Below, in pieces: positions 41,373 to 50,766 of a DNA stretch of 64,000 nucleotides. The stretch's first letter is position 1, and the number at the start of each line of letters is the position of its first letter. The notes under the pieces are model-generated. The model saw only the letters and a list, made by a program, of their open reading frames with translations. It made no database searches and had not been told where the DNA came from. A program made the position numbers and the translations under genes. The stretch spans positions 1,550,001 through 1,614,000 of the forward strand of contig JACPDN010000006.1 of the NCBI GenBank assembly GCA_016183985.1, written 5' to 3'. Origin of the DNA: Pseudomonadota bacterium (lineage in GTDB: Bacteria; Pseudomonadota; Alphaproteobacteria; Dongiales; Dongiaceae).

Positions 41373-41776
41373 GGAAGCAGTGTGGGCGCGGTATTGGGCT
41401 CCCGCACCTCTTCCGCTTCCGTCTCATCCCGCAGCATGTCCTGATTGACGATCGGCAGGATTTCGCCCAGCCACAGCCCCTGGTCGATGTGATCGCTGAG
41501 CTCACGGCCCGTATTGGGGTGAACGAGTATCGCGAGCCCGCGCCGATTGAGCATCAGCCAGGGCACGAAGGTGGCGAAGCTCGGCACGTCGAAACTCACC
41601 TGATACATCGACCGCGCATGGGGGCCGACCAAGCGGTCATGCACGCGCCCCAGCGCCACCGTGAACCGCTCGGCGATACGCTCGCGCAGATCCATGGCGA
41701 TCGCGCGCTGCTCCGCCCCGTCGAAATAGATATGGGCGTGATAGCTGGCGATTTCGGCGATCTTGCGCGGATTCAT
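41369..41776 (-). CDS. DOPA 4,5-dioxygenase family protein
   Basis: A 135-residue protein of the DOPA 4,5-dioxygenase family: SYHAHIYFDGAEQRAIAMDLRERIAERF, PHARSMYQVSFDVPSFATFVPWLMLNRRGLAILVHPNTGRELSDH. The three His positions (HAH, GPH, VHPNTG, DH) are those of the family. In fungi the enzyme cleaves DOPA in betalain synthesis; the bacterial role is unknown but an aromatic ring-cleavage or tautomerase activity is plausible. It starts two bases after the LysE-type gene ends, so they form an operon. Confidence 0.9.
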   Translation of the reverse strand: MNPRKIAEIASYHAHIYFDGAEQRAIAMDLRERIAERFTVALGRVHDRLVGPHARSMYQVSFDVPSFATFVPWLMLNRRGLAILVHPNTGRELSDHIDQGLWLGEILPIVNQDMLRDETEAEEVREPNTAPTLLP

Positions 41777-41778
41777 GA

Positions 41779-42390
41779 TCAGCGCGTCGCCACCGCCACG
41801 GCAACGCCGGCCATGACGCCACCCGTCGCGCGGTTCACCATCTTCATCTGCTTAGGCGACGCAATAAAGCTCCGCGCCTTTGCCGCCAGCACGGCATAGA
41901 GCATCATCACGGCAAAGAGGATGACGGCCATCAGCACGCAGAGCTCGATGATGGCCGGCCAGCGCATGGCCTCCAGCACCACGACCTGGGGCAGGATGGC
42001 GAGGAAGAAGACCATGGTCTTCGGATTGCCGACCGTCATCGAGAAGCCGGAGAGTGCCAGGCGCAGACCGTCGCCCTTGGCGTAATCCTGTTCCTCCGGC
42101 GCGGTCGCGGGTGCCCGCCACAGTTTCCAGGCAAGATAAAGAAGATAGGCGGCACCGGCATATTTGATAGCGGCGAAAACATAATAGAAATTGTGCGCCA
42201 ATACCGTCAGGCCGCTGACCACCAGGCCAAACCAGAACAGATCGCCACAGACGATGCCGGCGATGAAGGGCATGGTGCGGCGATGGCCCGTCGCCAGCGC
42301 CCGTGCCACCACCGCGGCAACGCCTGGTCCTGGCGACAGAACGGCCAGGGCATAAACGCCGGCAAAAATCAGCAGCGCCATGGGGGTCAT
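41779..42390 (-). CDS. LysE/RhtB-family exporter
   Basis: A 203-residue membrane protein with six predicted helices: YALAVLSPGPGVAAVVARALATG is the family signature (SPGP), followed by YAGAAYLLYLAWKLWR and the GNPKTMVFFLAILPQ segment. LysE/RhtB members export amino acids or homoserine lactone-like compounds; the substrate is unknown. A GGAG box lies upstream of ATG 42390. It is the first gene of the two-gene unit with the DOPA dioxygenase family gene. Confidence 0.93.
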   Translation of the reverse strand: MTPMALLIFAGVYALAVLSPGPGVAAVVARALATGHRRTMPFIAGIVCGDLFWFGLVVSGLTVLAHNFYYVFAAIKYAGAAYLLYLAWKLWRAPATAPEEQDYAKGDGLRLALSGFSMTVGNPKTMVFFLAILPQVVVLEAMRWPAIIELCVLMAVILFAVMMLYAVLAAKARSFIASPKQMKMVNRATGGVMAGVAVAVATR

Positions 42391-42541
42391 GGAGGGCTCC
42401 AGGATCTAGAACAGCCCATCTTCTAGAACAGAATCCGGCCCAAGGCGACCCTCGAGCCTGACGGAACGGGGTCGCGCCCAACGCATTCCTTCTGGCGCAT
42501 TCCTTGATAAAATCACCCCAAGAAGGGAAACCATCCAAAGA

Positions 42542-43144
42542 ATGTCCACGCCCATCAAGGTCATCAGCTGGAACCTGTGGCACCGCGGCGGTGCGCTGGT
42601 CGGCGATCTCGCCAGCCTCATCGAGGCCGAACGACCGGACCTGTTGCTGATGCAGGAGGCCAAGCGGCCGCTGGAGACCCTGCCGCAACTGGTCGGTGGC
42701 CATTTCCATTGGCAGGAAATGCAGAAGCGCGTCTATGGCCTGGCTTTCTGGTCACCACATGAACTGGCCGAGGGCTATTCCATCCCCTTGCCCATTTCGC
42801 CCTTCCCCATCCGGGTACCGCCGCGCCTCGCTCAGATCCTGAAGCTTGACGGCATTTCCATCGCCAATGTGCACCTCTCCCATGGACAGATGCTCAACCG
42901 CCGGCAGCTCCGCGCGGTGGCTGATGGGACGCAGGGCCCCACCATCATCATTGGCGATTGCAATGCCGTGGGACCGATCGGCCTTGGCGGCTTTTCCGAG
43001 GTCGGACCGCGCGATCCCACGCATAAGCTGAAGACCCGACTCGACCGCTGCCTCATCCGCGACCTCCATTGCAGCCAGGCCCGCGTCCTGGGGCGCGGCC
43101 CCTCCGACCATCACCCAATCGAGGTGCTGGTGAGCCGGGCGTAG
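42542..43144 (+). CDS. Endonuclease/exonuclease/phosphatase (EEP) family protein
   Basis: A 200-residue EEP-fold protein: ISWNLWHRGGALVGDLASLIEAERPDLLLMQE contains the Asn and Glu metal ligands, NVHLSHGQ the middle His region, IIIGDCNAVG the D-x-N pair and GPSDHHPIEVLV the terminal D-H pair. Ligands are complete, so a Mg-dependent phosphodiesterase or phosphatase is likely. It is shorter than exonuclease III. Cytoplasmic, no signal peptide. It is convergent with the cardiolipin synthase gene and stands alone on its strand; the substrate is unknown. Confidence 0.88.
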   Translation: MSTPIKVISWNLWHRGGALVGDLASLIEAERPDLLLMQEAKRPLETLPQLVGGHFHWQEMQKRVYGLAFWSPHELAEGYSIPLPISPFPIRVPPRLAQILKLDGISIANVHLSHGQMLNRRQLRAVADGTQGPTIIIGDCNAVGPIGLGGFSEVGPRDPTHKLKTRLDRCLIRDLHCSQARVLGRGPSDHHPIEVLVSRA

Positions 43145-43164
43145 CTCGAGCCCGCGTGACGGGC

Positions 43165-44583
43165 CTAGAGATAAGGCAGCAGCAACCTTGCCGCCCTGTC
43201 TCTCAGGCGGATGAGGAACGGCCGGCGGCGCAATTGCTTCAAGGTGAAGCCTTTGCCGCGCTTGCGTTCGAATTCCGCCTCGATCTGGCGGGCAAAGATG
43301 CGGTCATAGACTTCGAGATTGATCTCGAAATTGAGGCGCATCGAACGGGCATCCCAATTGGCGCTGCCGATCAGCGACCAGCGGCCATCGATGGTGAGCA
43401 GCTTAGAATGTTCAAAGGGTTTGGGAGCGCGCCATAAGCGCCCGCCGGAGGCCAGCAAGGGTTCCACATGGGCCCGCGTCGCCCAGTCGATGAAGGCGTG
43501 GTCGGATTCGGCCGGGATGACGACATCGACCGCAACACCGCGCATGGCGGCGAGCGACAGCGCCGTGATGAGGCGGTCTTCAGGCAGGAAATAGGGCGTC
43601 ACGATCTTGATCGAGGCGCGCGCCGTACCGATCGCCTGCTGGAACATGAATTCGATCTTGTCGATATCCTGATCCGGGCCCGAGGTCACGATGCGCGCCT
43701 CTGCCCGCCCGGCAGGATCGATGACGGGAAACCAAAGCGGCCCTCTCAATTCCTCGCCGGTGGTGAAGATCCAATCCGTTGCAAAGGCCTCCATGATCTG
43801 CGTGACCACCGGGCCTTCGATAGAGAAATGCTCGTCGCGCACCGGATTGGCCGTGCGGTGAGCCTGCACATTGTCGCTGCTGATATTGATACCGCCGATG
43901 AAGGCGCGGCGGCCGTCGATGACGAGGATCTTCTTGTGGCTCCTCAAATTGAGGAAGGTCATACGCCAAGGCACGAAGGAATGAAGGAAGCGCGCGACCT
44001 TCACACCTTCGGCATGCATGCGGCGGTAAGCGGGTGAAAAAAGATAGCCGCCACCGATACCGTCGACGATGACGCGCACCTCGACCTTGCGCTTGTGGGC
44101 ATCGACGAGAGCAGCGATGAAGTCGCGGCCGGTCGCGTCGTCATCGAAGATATAGCTGGAAAGCGCAATGCTGCTGGCGGCCCCCTTGATGGCTGCCAGC
44201 ATTGCTGGATAGGCTTCGTCGCCATTCCTTAAGAGCTTGATATCATTGCCAGATTGGACCGGACGCTCGGTAATGCGCTCAACCGCCATCTGCAGCGGGG
44301 CGAGGTAATCGCGGCGCGGCGGCATTTCAAGATAAGGGTGCCTGTGCAACGAACGGCGGCGCCGGCGCTTGATGCGGAAGGCTTTGCGCTGCACGCGGTT
44401 GATGCCGAAGAGCGCATAGAGCACGCAACCGACGATGGGCGAGAGCCAGGCAAGCCCCATCCATCCAACGGCCGATCGCACATCGCGTTTATAGAGCAAC
44501 ACGTGAAAGCTGACGACGATCGCCAGCGGCACATGAACGACCGAGAGCCATTCGCCCATGCTGCGGAAAATCTGCTCGTTCAT
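43165..44583 (-). CDS. cls: Cardiolipin synthase (phospholipase D superfamily)
   Basis: A 472-residue membrane enzyme that joins two phosphatidylglycerol molecules into cardiolipin. Two N-terminal hydrophobic segments (about 12-30 and 38-60) are followed by a basic stretch, then two HKD motifs: SHKKILVIDGRRAFIGG (His216) and EHSKLLTIDGRWSLIGSAN (His392). This is the normal Cls architecture; the exact acceptor specificity cannot be read. The start at 44583 overlaps the stop of the upstream small membrane protein gene (ATGA), so translation is coupled. Confidence 0.93.
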   Translation of the reverse strand: MNEQIFRSMGEWLSVVHVPLAIVVSFHVLLYKRDVRSAVGWMGLAWLSPIVGCVLYALFGINRVQRKAFRIKRRRRRSLHRHPYLEMPPRRDYLAPLQMAVERITERPVQSGNDIKLLRNGDEAYPAMLAAIKGAASSIALSSYIFDDDATGRDFIAALVDAHKRKVEVRVIVDGIGGGYLFSPAYRRMHAEGVKVARFLHSFVPWRMTFLNLRSHKKILVIDGRRAFIGGINISSDNVQAHRTANPVRDEHFSIEGPVVTQIMEAFATDWIFTTGEELRGPLWFPVIDPAGRAEARIVTSGPDQDIDKIEFMFQQAIGTARASIKIVTPYFLPEDRLITALSLAAMRGVAVDVVIPAESDHAFIDWATRAHVEPLLASGGRLWRAPKPFEHSKLLTIDGRWSLIGSANWDARSMRLNFEINLEVYDRIFARQIEAEFERKRGKGFTLKQLRRRPFLIRLRDRAARLLLPYL

Positions 44584-44918
44584 TGGAACCATTGCGGACG
44601 TTTCGCGAAGAGCCAGTTGATGAAACGATTGACGAGATGCTTCAGCGGCGGAATGTCGACGGCGAGCAGCAGCAATCCCAAAGGCAGCATCCAGAACCCA
44701 AGGACGGGAAGAAAGCTAAAAAAGCCACCGGGAATGAGCAACGCTGCGACCGGCAAGCGTACCCAGCGTGCGCGCGGTCGGCGCAGCGTGCGGATCAAGC
44801 GCGCCATCCATGACGGCAGCCTCGCCAACAGCTGCTCTATGTTTCGCTCCGCGCGCGCCGCTTCTTCAATTTGTGACAGGCGCCGTGGTCCTGCCGAATC
44901 TGCCATGAGACGGGTCAT
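44580..44918 (-). CDS. Small membrane protein coupled to cardiolipin synthase
   Basis: About 112 residues. A hydrophilic helical N-terminal half (LSQIEEAARAERNIEQLLARLPSWMARLIR) precedes a hydrophobic segment VAALLIPGGFFSFLPVLGFWMLPLGLLLLAVDIPPLKHLV. The LPVLGFWMLPLGLLLLA-DIPPL pattern is common in small alphaproteobacterial membrane proteins of unknown function, resembling the PGPGW group. The start is uncertain: 44918 or 44906, neither with an ideal ribosome site. It shares ATGA with the cls start, suggesting a partner role at the membrane. Confidence 0.75.
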   Translation of the reverse strand: MTRLMADSAGPRRLSQIEEAARAERNIEQLLARLPSWMARLIRTLRRPRARWVRLPVAALLIPGGFFSFLPVLGFWMLPLGLLLLAVDIPPLKHLVNRFINWLFAKRPQWFQ

Positions 44919-45044
44919 CCTTGCTGCACCGTCGACATAACGGCGCGGCCCATGCGCCGTTCCGATAAGCCATGCATCAAGCTGGTGCAGGCCATGCAAA
45001 ACGCGCTAGATGTTATCCACAGGTCAAGGTCCGCAGATTGCATC

Positions 45045-45329
45045 ATGGTTGCTACCAAAGAGCCATCGCCTTGTTTCGTCTACATTCTAGGCTGCGAGAC
45101 GCCGCAAGGCTATCGCACCTATGTGGGATGGACGCTGAATTTGGAGCGCCGCCTAGCGCAACATAATAACGGCAGCGGCGCCAAGTCGACACGTGGTCGC
45201 GTTTGGACATTGCTCTATCACGAACAATATGCGACACGACGCGAGGCCATGAGTCGAGAATGGCATCTGAAGCGGGACCGTGCGTTCCGCCGGAACGTCC
45301 GGCCAAATGCCGGCAACGATAACAACTGA
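45045..45329 (+). CDS. GIY-YIG domain nuclease-like protein
   Basis: A 94-residue single-domain GIY-YIG protein of the UPF0213/YhbQ-like type. FVYILGCETPQGYRTYVGWTLNLERRLAQHN is the VYI...YVG core with the catalytic Arg, and GAKSTRGR...LLYHEQYATRREAMSREWHLK carries the metal-binding Glu and Lys. Stand-alone members are suspected DNA-damage-related nucleases with no settled role. ATG 45045 gives the family length; a longer frame from 44952 is not supported. Confidence 0.88.
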   Translation: MVATKEPSPCFVYILGCETPQGYRTYVGWTLNLERRLAQHNNGSGAKSTRGRVWTLLYHEQYATRREAMSREWHLKRDRAFRRNVRPNAGNDNN

Positions 45330-45402
45330 ACGATAAGAGCTCACGGCGAAGAACCGGTAGGGGATGACCGGCCGCCTGAAGCGACCGACAAGGGGTAGGG
45401 AT

Positions 45403-45594
45403 ATGATGACGATCGATACCGTCGAGACCTATGACAAGGCGGCTGCCGAACTGATCGCCCGCTACCGCGACAGCGCGCTGATGATCGCGAAGAATCGCGT
45501 CGCTCAGTTCGAAGGCGAAGGCGATTGGAAGATGCATCGCCGTTCGCTGATGGTGCTCACCTCGGTCGAGAAGCTGATCGCCGAAGCACGCTGA
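45403..45594 (+). CDS. Small conserved-looking helical protein
   Basis: A 63-residue protein (MMTIDTVETYDKAAAELIARYRD...EGEGDWKMHRRSLMVLTSVEKLIAEAR), predicted mostly helical, charged and without a signal peptide. No family was recognised. AGGGGTAGGGA lies upstream of ATG 45403. Five bases after its stop the GNAT acetyltransferase gene begins, so the two probably share a transcript. The repeated order small protein then acetyltransferase would need comparison with other genomes to mean anything. Confidence 0.65.
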   Translation: MMTIDTVETYDKAAAELIARYRDSALMIAKNRVAQFEGEGDWKMHRRSLMVLTSVEKLIAEAR

Positions 45595-45599
45595 AGACA

Positions 45600-46163
45600 A
45601 TGAGTGTCGAGCCGATCGAAACCGCGCGGCTCGTGCTGCGAAACTGGCAGGACAGTGACCGCGTGCCCTACGCTGCCTTCCTCGCCGATCCCATCTTGCG
45701 CAAATTCTTCCGCGGTGTAGTCGACCCGGTCACCGCCTCCAACTGGATCGATGGCTATATCGATACCTTGAACACAACCGGCCTCGGCTGGCGCGCGGTC
45801 GTCCGCAAATCGGACGGCGCACTTATCGGCGATGCCGGTGTGGGCTTCGTCGACGACGACAGCCGCGCCATCATGCGCGGCGCCCCCTTGCTCGAAGCTG
45901 GTTGGACCATCGGCCGCGCCTATTGGGGGCAAGGCTATGCCACCGAGGCGGCCGGCGCCTGCCTGGCGGCAAGCTGGTCGCAAGCGGACATCCCCGAGGT
46001 CGTCGCTGCGGCGCATATCGCAAATACCGCGTCGCACCGCGTCATGGAAAAGCTCGGCATGCAGCGCGATTTGGCGGGCGATTTTGAGGATCCGCGCTTC
46101 GCCGCGGGCCATTGGCTGCGCCCGCATGTGCTCTATCGCCTGGACCGGCCAGCAAATCTCTAA
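45600..46163 (+). CDS. GNAT acetyltransferase (RimJ/RimL-like)
   Basis: A 187-residue GNAT enzyme: IETARLVLRNWQDSDRVPYAAFLADP is the RimJ/RimL opening, GWTIGRAYWGQGYATEAAGACLAAS holds the acetyl-CoA pyrophosphate loop (WGQGYATEA), and VVAAAHIANTASHRVMEKLGMQ the conserved C-terminal motif. It transfers an acetyl group to an amine on a protein N-terminus, amino acid or small molecule; the target is unknown. ATG 45600 is close behind the 63-residue protein gene. Its stop shares four bases (46160-46163) with the DUF938 gene. Confidence 0.92.
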   Translation: MSVEPIETARLVLRNWQDSDRVPYAAFLADPILRKFFRGVVDPVTASNWIDGYIDTLNTTGLGWRAVVRKSDGALIGDAGVGFVDDDSRAIMRGAPLLEAGWTIGRAYWGQGYATEAAGACLAASWSQADIPEVVAAAHIANTASHRVMEKLGMQRDLAGDFEDPRFAAGHWLRPHVLYRLDRPANL

Positions 46164-46762
46164 CGGCGTCGGAACACGACGCTGAGATTATTGGCCGGCA
46201 TCTCGAATGCTTCCGGCGCTGAAAAGCCGGCCGCCGCGGCACAAGCTGCAACATCGCCCAGATCCCGCACGCCCCAATCCGGATTTCTTGCGCGCAATTG
46301 CGCGTCGAACGCCGCGTTGCTGGGCGCCGTGTGCTGCTGGTGGCGCTTATAGGGACCATAGAGATAAAGCGGCGCGCCGGACACCAGGCAGTCTGCCGCG
46401 CCGCACATCAGCGCCTTTGTGGCATCCCAGGGTGAAATATGGATCATGTTGATGCAGATGACCGCATCCGCCGCGGCGATCGGCCATTTATCCGCCATGA
46501 CGTCGAGATGCAGCGGCGGCAGGATATTGGGCGTTCCGCTTGAGGCGATCCAGGCCGCAACACTCTTCAAACTGTCGACATGCGCATCGCTGGGCTGGAA
46601 CGTGAGATCCGGCAAGGCGCGCGCAAAATGAATGACATGCTCACCGCTGCCGCTGGCGATCTCCAACACCGTGCCGCTCTCGGGCAGCGTGCGCCGCAGG
46701 ATGTCGAGGATGGGATCGCGGTTGCGCTGTGCCGCCGGCGCGGATTGACGCGGATCGCTCAT
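46160..46762 (-). CDS. DUF938 SAM-dependent methyltransferase-like protein
   Basis: A 200-residue DUF938 protein: RNRDPILDILRRTLPESGTVLEIASGSGEHVIHFARALP carries the SAM-binding GSG loop, then LTFQPSDAH, INMIHISPWDATKALMCGAADCL, LYLYGPYKRH and the C-terminal NNLSVVFRR. These blocks are the complete family pattern. The substrate is unknown. Its start overlaps the stop of the hydrolase-OsmC gene as ATGA (46762-46759), so the two are coupled. Confidence 0.93.
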   Translation of the reverse strand: MSDPRQSAPAAQRNRDPILDILRRTLPESGTVLEIASGSGEHVIHFARALPDLTFQPSDAHVDSLKSVAAWIASSGTPNILPPLHLDVMADKWPIAAADAVICINMIHISPWDATKALMCGAADCLVSGAPLYLYGPYKRHQQHTAPSNAAFDAQLRARNPDWGVRDLGDVAACAAAAGFSAPEAFEMPANNLSVVFRRR

Positions 46763-47967
46763 CGGCCCTGCCTCGCTTCTTGCGTGGTGATGCGGGCGCC
46801 AGCGGTGAGCGTCTTGTGAACCGGGCATTTTTCGGCGATCTCGATGAGACGCTGTCGCATCTCCGCATCAAGGTCGCCGCTGATGGTGATGCTGCGGGTG
46901 AAGTGATCGGGCGGCGTCGCCCCCTTCTCATTCACATGCTCGACCTCGGTGCGGATATGGGCGACCGGCCAGCCTTTCCGTTCGACATACATGCGCAAGG
47001 TCATCGTGGTACAGGCGCCGAGCCCCGCCGCCACAAGCTGATGCGGTGTCGGGCCGGAACCAAGGCCACCGACATCTTTCGGTTCATCGGCGACGAAGCG
47101 GGCATGGCCGGATTTCACGGCAACCTGATACTTGCCGCCGCCGGTCTCCTCCACCACCACATGTTTTTCCGGCATTTCCTCGGCCCACTCGGAGCCGGTG
47201 GCGAGATCGGCACCAAGATAGCGCGAGGACCAGGCGGATATCACATCGGCGGTATAAGCGGCATCGCTGGGCTTGGTCAGCAGATGATCGGCATTGTCGA
47301 GCGACACGAAGCTCTTGGGATGCTTGGCGGCCTGGAAGATGGCGCCGGCATTTTCCGCACCCACGGTCTGATCGATCGGCGAATGCAGAACCAGCAGGGC
47401 ACGACGCAGATCGCTGATGCGGGACTTCTGGTCATGCCGTTCCAGGTCGTCGATGAAGGAACGCCGCATATTGAACGGCCTGCCGCCGAGATCGACTTCC
47501 GCCTCGCCCTTCTCCATCAGTTCCGGCAGCCGGTCGCCGAATTGCAGGGTCACATGCTTGACGTCGAAAGGGGCGCCGATCACCGCGACGGCTGCGACAC
47601 TCTCAATATCTCCCGCCGCTGCCAGCACGGCGGCACCCCCCAGGCTGTGGCCGATGAGGAGGCGCGGCGCCATGCCCTTCCCCGCCATGCCAGTGGCCGC
47701 CGCCACGACATCGCGCACATTGCCGCTGAAGGTGCTGTCGGCGAAATCGCCTTCGCTTTCGCCAAGGCCGGTGAAATCGAAACGCAGGACGCCGATGCCG
47801 CGCTGCGTCAGGGCGCGGGCGATGCGGACCGCCGCAATCGATTGCTTGGTGCAGGTAAAGCAATGGGCAAAGAGCGCGTAGGCGCGCGGGCGCCCATCCG
47901 GCAAGTCGAGCCGGCCCGACAGATGATGCCCATCGGCACTGCGGAAATCGAACAGTTCAGTCGCCAT
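46759..47967 (-). CDS. Alpha/beta-hydrolase fused to an OsmC domain
   Basis: A 402-residue fusion. The N-terminal hydrolase (about 1-255) has HCFTCTKQS, GLGESEGDF and the nucleophile elbow IGHSLGGAAV (Ser108), with a late His in NADHLLTKP. The C-terminal OsmC/Ohr-like domain (about 265-402) keeps the two peroxidatic cysteines, Cys319 in GLGACTTMT and Cys381 in AEKCPVHK. This bifunctional architecture is known in proteobacteria; it is thought to combine ester cleavage with thiol peroxidase activity toward organic hydroperoxides. Coupled to the DUF938 gene downstream. Confidence 0.93.
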   Translation of the reverse strand: MATELFDFRSADGHHLSGRLDLPDGRPRAYALFAHCFTCTKQSIAAVRIARALTQRGIGVLRFDFTGLGESEGDFADSTFSGNVRDVVAAATGMAGKGMAPRLLIGHSLGGAAVLAAAGDIESVAAVAVIGAPFDVKHVTLQFGDRLPELMEKGEAEVDLGGRPFNMRRSFIDDLERHDQKSRISDLRRALLVLHSPIDQTVGAENAGAIFQAAKHPKSFVSLDNADHLLTKPSDAAYTADVISAWSSRYLGADLATGSEWAEEMPEKHVVVEETGGGKYQVAVKSGHARFVADEPKDVGGLGSGPTPHQLVAAGLGACTTMTLRMYVERKGWPVAHIRTEVEHVNEKGATPPDHFTRSITISGDLDAEMRQRLIEIAEKCPVHKTLTAGARITTQEARQGR

Positions 47968-48006
47968 CGCGGCACCCCCATTTAACTCGGTCGCTTGGGA
48001 ATTATC

Positions 48007-49230
48007 CTATGCCTTCCTGAGCCGCCCTGGCGAGCGGCGCATCAACAGCCAGAGGGCGATCGCCATATTGACCACATTCCAGGCAATCCCATTGAGGAAG
48101 GCCATGTGATAGGAGCCGGTCAGGTCGAAAATGACCCCCGACATCCAGCCGCCCAGCGCCATGCCGACGACTGTCGCCATCAGCACCAGGCTGACGCGGA
48201 CACCCGCCTGATGGGCCGGGAAATTGTCGCGGACGATCAGGGCGTAACTCGGCACGATGCCGCCCTGTGACAGGCCGAAAAGGGCCGAAACGACGTAGAG
48301 CGACATCAGCCCGTCAAAGGGCAGGTAGAAGATGAGCGCCAGACATTGCAGGGTGGAACCCAGAATGAGCGTCCCGATCCCGCCGATGCGGTCGGCAATG
48401 ACGCCCGAAATCAGCCGGCTGACGACACCGGTAAAGAGCATGATGCGCAGCATCTCGGCACCTGCCGCCGCGCCATAGCCGAGATCGCCGCAATAGGCGA
48501 TCATATGGACCTGCGGCATCGACATGGCGACACAACAGGCGATGCCCGCAAACATCAGCAGGCCTTGCAGATAGAACGGCGCCTCGCTTTTGGGGCCGGC
48601 CGGCTTGGCCTTCACTGTTTCGCGTGGCACATCGGCAAAGGGCGGCCGCCGGCGCAGCAGATAGCAAAGCGGCAGCATGGTGACGAGGCAGATGATGCCG
48701 ATGGCGGCATAGGATGCACGCCAGCCGAAGGCATCGATCGCCTTCAAGAGCAAAGGCGGCCAGATCGCCCCGGCGAGATAATTGCCGCTGGCGACGATGG
48801 CGACCGCAACGCCGCGCCGGCGCACGAACCAGAGCGAGATATCGGCGACCATCGGCCCGAAGGTGCCCGATGACCCCAGCATGCCGATGAGGACAGACTG
48901 GGCGAGGATGAACTGCCAGTAGTTTTGCGACAAGGCCGCGGCGACGAAACCGAGTGCCAGCATGAAACTGCCGAACACCAGCGGCACCATGATGCCACGC
49001 CGATCGGCAAGACGCCCCATCAACACGCCGCCGGCCGCAAAGCCGATCATCGTCATGGTATAGGGCAGCGAAGCCCCACCGCGCCCGAGACCGAATTCCG
49101 CTTCGATGGTCGGAAGGACCGCAACCGGCGACCACAGGCCGATACCGCCGATGGTGGCGATCACCAGGGCCGCAAGCAGGCGGCCCCAGGCATGACGGCT
49201 GTCATAGCGGCTGTCATAGCCGGTACTCAT
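48007..49230 (-). CDS. MFS transporter (oxalate/formate or monocarboxylate-like)
   Basis: A 407-residue, twelve-helix transporter. ALVIATIGGIGLWSPVAVLPTIEAEFGLGRGGASLPYTMTMIGFAAGG and GVLMGRLADRRGIMVPLVFG are characteristic of the monocarboxylate/OFA branch; ISGVIADRIGGIGTLILGS is the second-half equivalent. The likely role is uptake or exchange of a small organic anion. The N-terminus has a YDSRYDSR duplication encoded by a tandem 12-base repeat. Start 49230 is upstream of that. It is divergent from dadA, with an inverted repeat between them. Confidence 0.87.
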   Translation of the reverse strand: MSTGYDSRYDSRHAWGRLLAALVIATIGGIGLWSPVAVLPTIEAEFGLGRGGASLPYTMTMIGFAAGGVLMGRLADRRGIMVPLVFGSFMLALGFVAAALSQNYWQFILAQSVLIGMLGSSGTFGPMVADISLWFVRRRGVAVAIVASGNYLAGAIWPPLLLKAIDAFGWRASYAAIGIICLVTMLPLCYLLRRRPPFADVPRETVKAKPAGPKSEAPFYLQGLLMFAGIACCVAMSMPQVHMIAYCGDLGYGAAAGAEMLRIMLFTGVVSRLISGVIADRIGGIGTLILGSTLQCLALIFYLPFDGLMSLYVVSALFGLSQGGIVPSYALIVRDNFPAHQAGVRVSLVLMATVVGMALGGWMSGVIFDLTGSYHMAFLNGIAWNVVNMAIALWLLMRRSPGRLRKA

Positions 49231-49332
49231 GTTCTTTGATTCCCCACCAGATCGAACTTCCCAACCGCTTTGGGGTTTGGGCATTTTTGTCGATCTTGGT
49301 AGCGGATGCGACGCCTTGCCACAATTGGCGCT

Positions 49333-49353
49333 GCGGCATGCCTGTCATGCCGC
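49333..49353. promoter_or_regulatory. Inverted repeat in the MFS/dadA divergent spacer
   Basis: GCGGCATG (49333-49340) and CATGCCGC (49346-49353) are perfect complements around CCTGT. The site is about 98 bases upstream of dadA and 103 upstream of the MFS start, placing it centrally between two divergent promoters. It is a candidate operator; the binding protein is unknown. Confidence 0.5.
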
Positions 49354-49450
49354 GACGTGAGGCACCGCACCGATACTAGTTCTGGGCCTCGTGCCATCGA
49401 TCGGCTAAAAGAGCGGCCAGGACGCAGGGGTATTCGTTGGAGTTCCATCC

Positions 49451-50710
49451 GTGAAGATCGTCATTTTGGGCAGCGGCGTCATCGGCGTGGCCAATGCTTA
49501 CTTTCTGGCGCGCGCCGGTCACGACGTCATCGTCCTGGATCGCCAGGAGGGCCCGGCCCTCGAAACGAGCTTTGCCAATGCCGGCGAAGTCTCGCCCGGC
49601 TATTCCGCTCCCTGGGCAGCGCCCGGCATTCCCTTGAAGGCGCTGAAATGGCTGTTTATGCGCCACCGGCCGCTGGTGATCTGGCCCAAGCTCGATCCCG
49701 CCATGTGGCTCTGGGGCCTGCGCATGCTCAGGAACTGCACTGCCGAGCGCTACGCCCATAACAAGGGCCTGATGCTGCCCATCGCGCATTACAGCCGCGA
49801 CGTGCTCGCCGAACTGCGCCGCGATACCGGCATCGCCTATGACCAGCGCATGCAGGGTACCTTGCAGCTCTTCCGTCTAGAGAAACAGATGGACGGCATT
49901 GCCGCCGACACGGCCGTTCTGGCGCAGACCGGCATCCCTTACGAAGTACTCGACGTCGAAGGTTGTCTGAAGGTCGAGCCAGGTCTCAAGCATGTGCAGG
50001 AGAAATTCGTGGGCGGGCTGCGCCTGCCGATGGACGAGACCGGCGATTGCTTCAAGTTCACACAGAGCCTGCGCCAGCTCGCCGAAGCGGCCGGCGCCGT
50101 CTTCTGCTATCAGGTGACCATCAACGGCCTGGTTCATGACGGAAGCCGCGTCACGGCCGTCGACACCACAGGCGGGTTGGTGACGGGCGATGCCTATGTT
50201 GTCGCCATGGGCAGCTATTCGCCCCGCCTGCTGCGCCCCTTGGGCCTCAAACTTCCGGTCTATCCGGTGAAGGGTTATTCGCTGACCCTGCCCGTCACAT
50301 CGGATGACGGCGCGCCGCAATCCACTGTGATGGACGAAACGCATAAGGTCGCGATCACTCGCCTTGGCGACCGTATCCGCGTCGGCGGCACGGCGGAACT
50401 GGCCGGCTTCAATCTGAATTTACGCGATGGCCGGCGCGAGACCCTCGCCCATGTGGTGAGCGATCTCTTCCCGCAAGGTGGCAATGCCGCCGAGGCCGCC
50501 TTCTGGTGCGGTCTCCGCCCCATGACGCCGGACGGCCCACCCGTCATCGGCGGCACGCGCTATCAGAACCTCTATCTCAACACCGGCCACGGCACGCTGG
50601 GCTGGACCATGGCCTGCGGCTCGGGCCGCATCATGGCCGATCTCCTCTCCGGCCGCCGGCCCGAGGTCGACATCGGCGGCCTGGGGTTGGAGCGCTATCG
50701 CGGCTTCTAA
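49451..50710 (+). CDS. dadA: D-amino acid dehydrogenase
   Basis: A 419-residue FAD enzyme of the DadA family, which oxidises D-amino acids such as D-alanine to keto acids at the inner membrane face. The FAD-binding motif [25 protein letters not shown] starts at residue 7, and [30 protein letters not shown] is a strong DadA signature. [19 protein letters not shown] is the C-terminal FAD contact. The start is GTG 49451 with GGAG 9 bases upstream. The usual partner racemase gene dadX is not adjacent; an MFS transporter is divergent. Confidence 0.93.
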   Translation: MKIVILGSGVIGVANAYFLARAGHDVIVLDRQEGPALETSFANAGEVSPGYSAPWAAPGIPLKALKWLFMRHRPLVIWPKLDPAMWLWGLRMLRNCTAERYAHNKGLMLPIAHYSRDVLAELRRDTGIAYDQRMQGTLQLFRLEKQMDGIAADTAVLAQTGIPYEVLDVEGCLKVEPGLKHVQEKFVGGLRLPMDETGDCFKFTQSLRQLAEAAGAVFCYQVTINGLVHDGSRVTAVDTTGGLVTGDAYVVAMGSYSPRLLRPLGLKLPVYPVKGYSLTLPVTSDDGAPQSTVMDETHKVAITRLGDRIRVGGTAELAGFNLNLRDGRRETLAHVVSDLFPQGGNAAEAAFWCGLRPMTPDGPPVIGGTRYQNLYLNTGHGTLGWTMACGSGRIMADLLSGRRPEVDIGGLGLERYRGF

Positions 50711-50766
50711 CAGCGCCGGTCAAGACGTGCTACACTGGAGCCACTCGCGACATGGGAGGCTCCATC

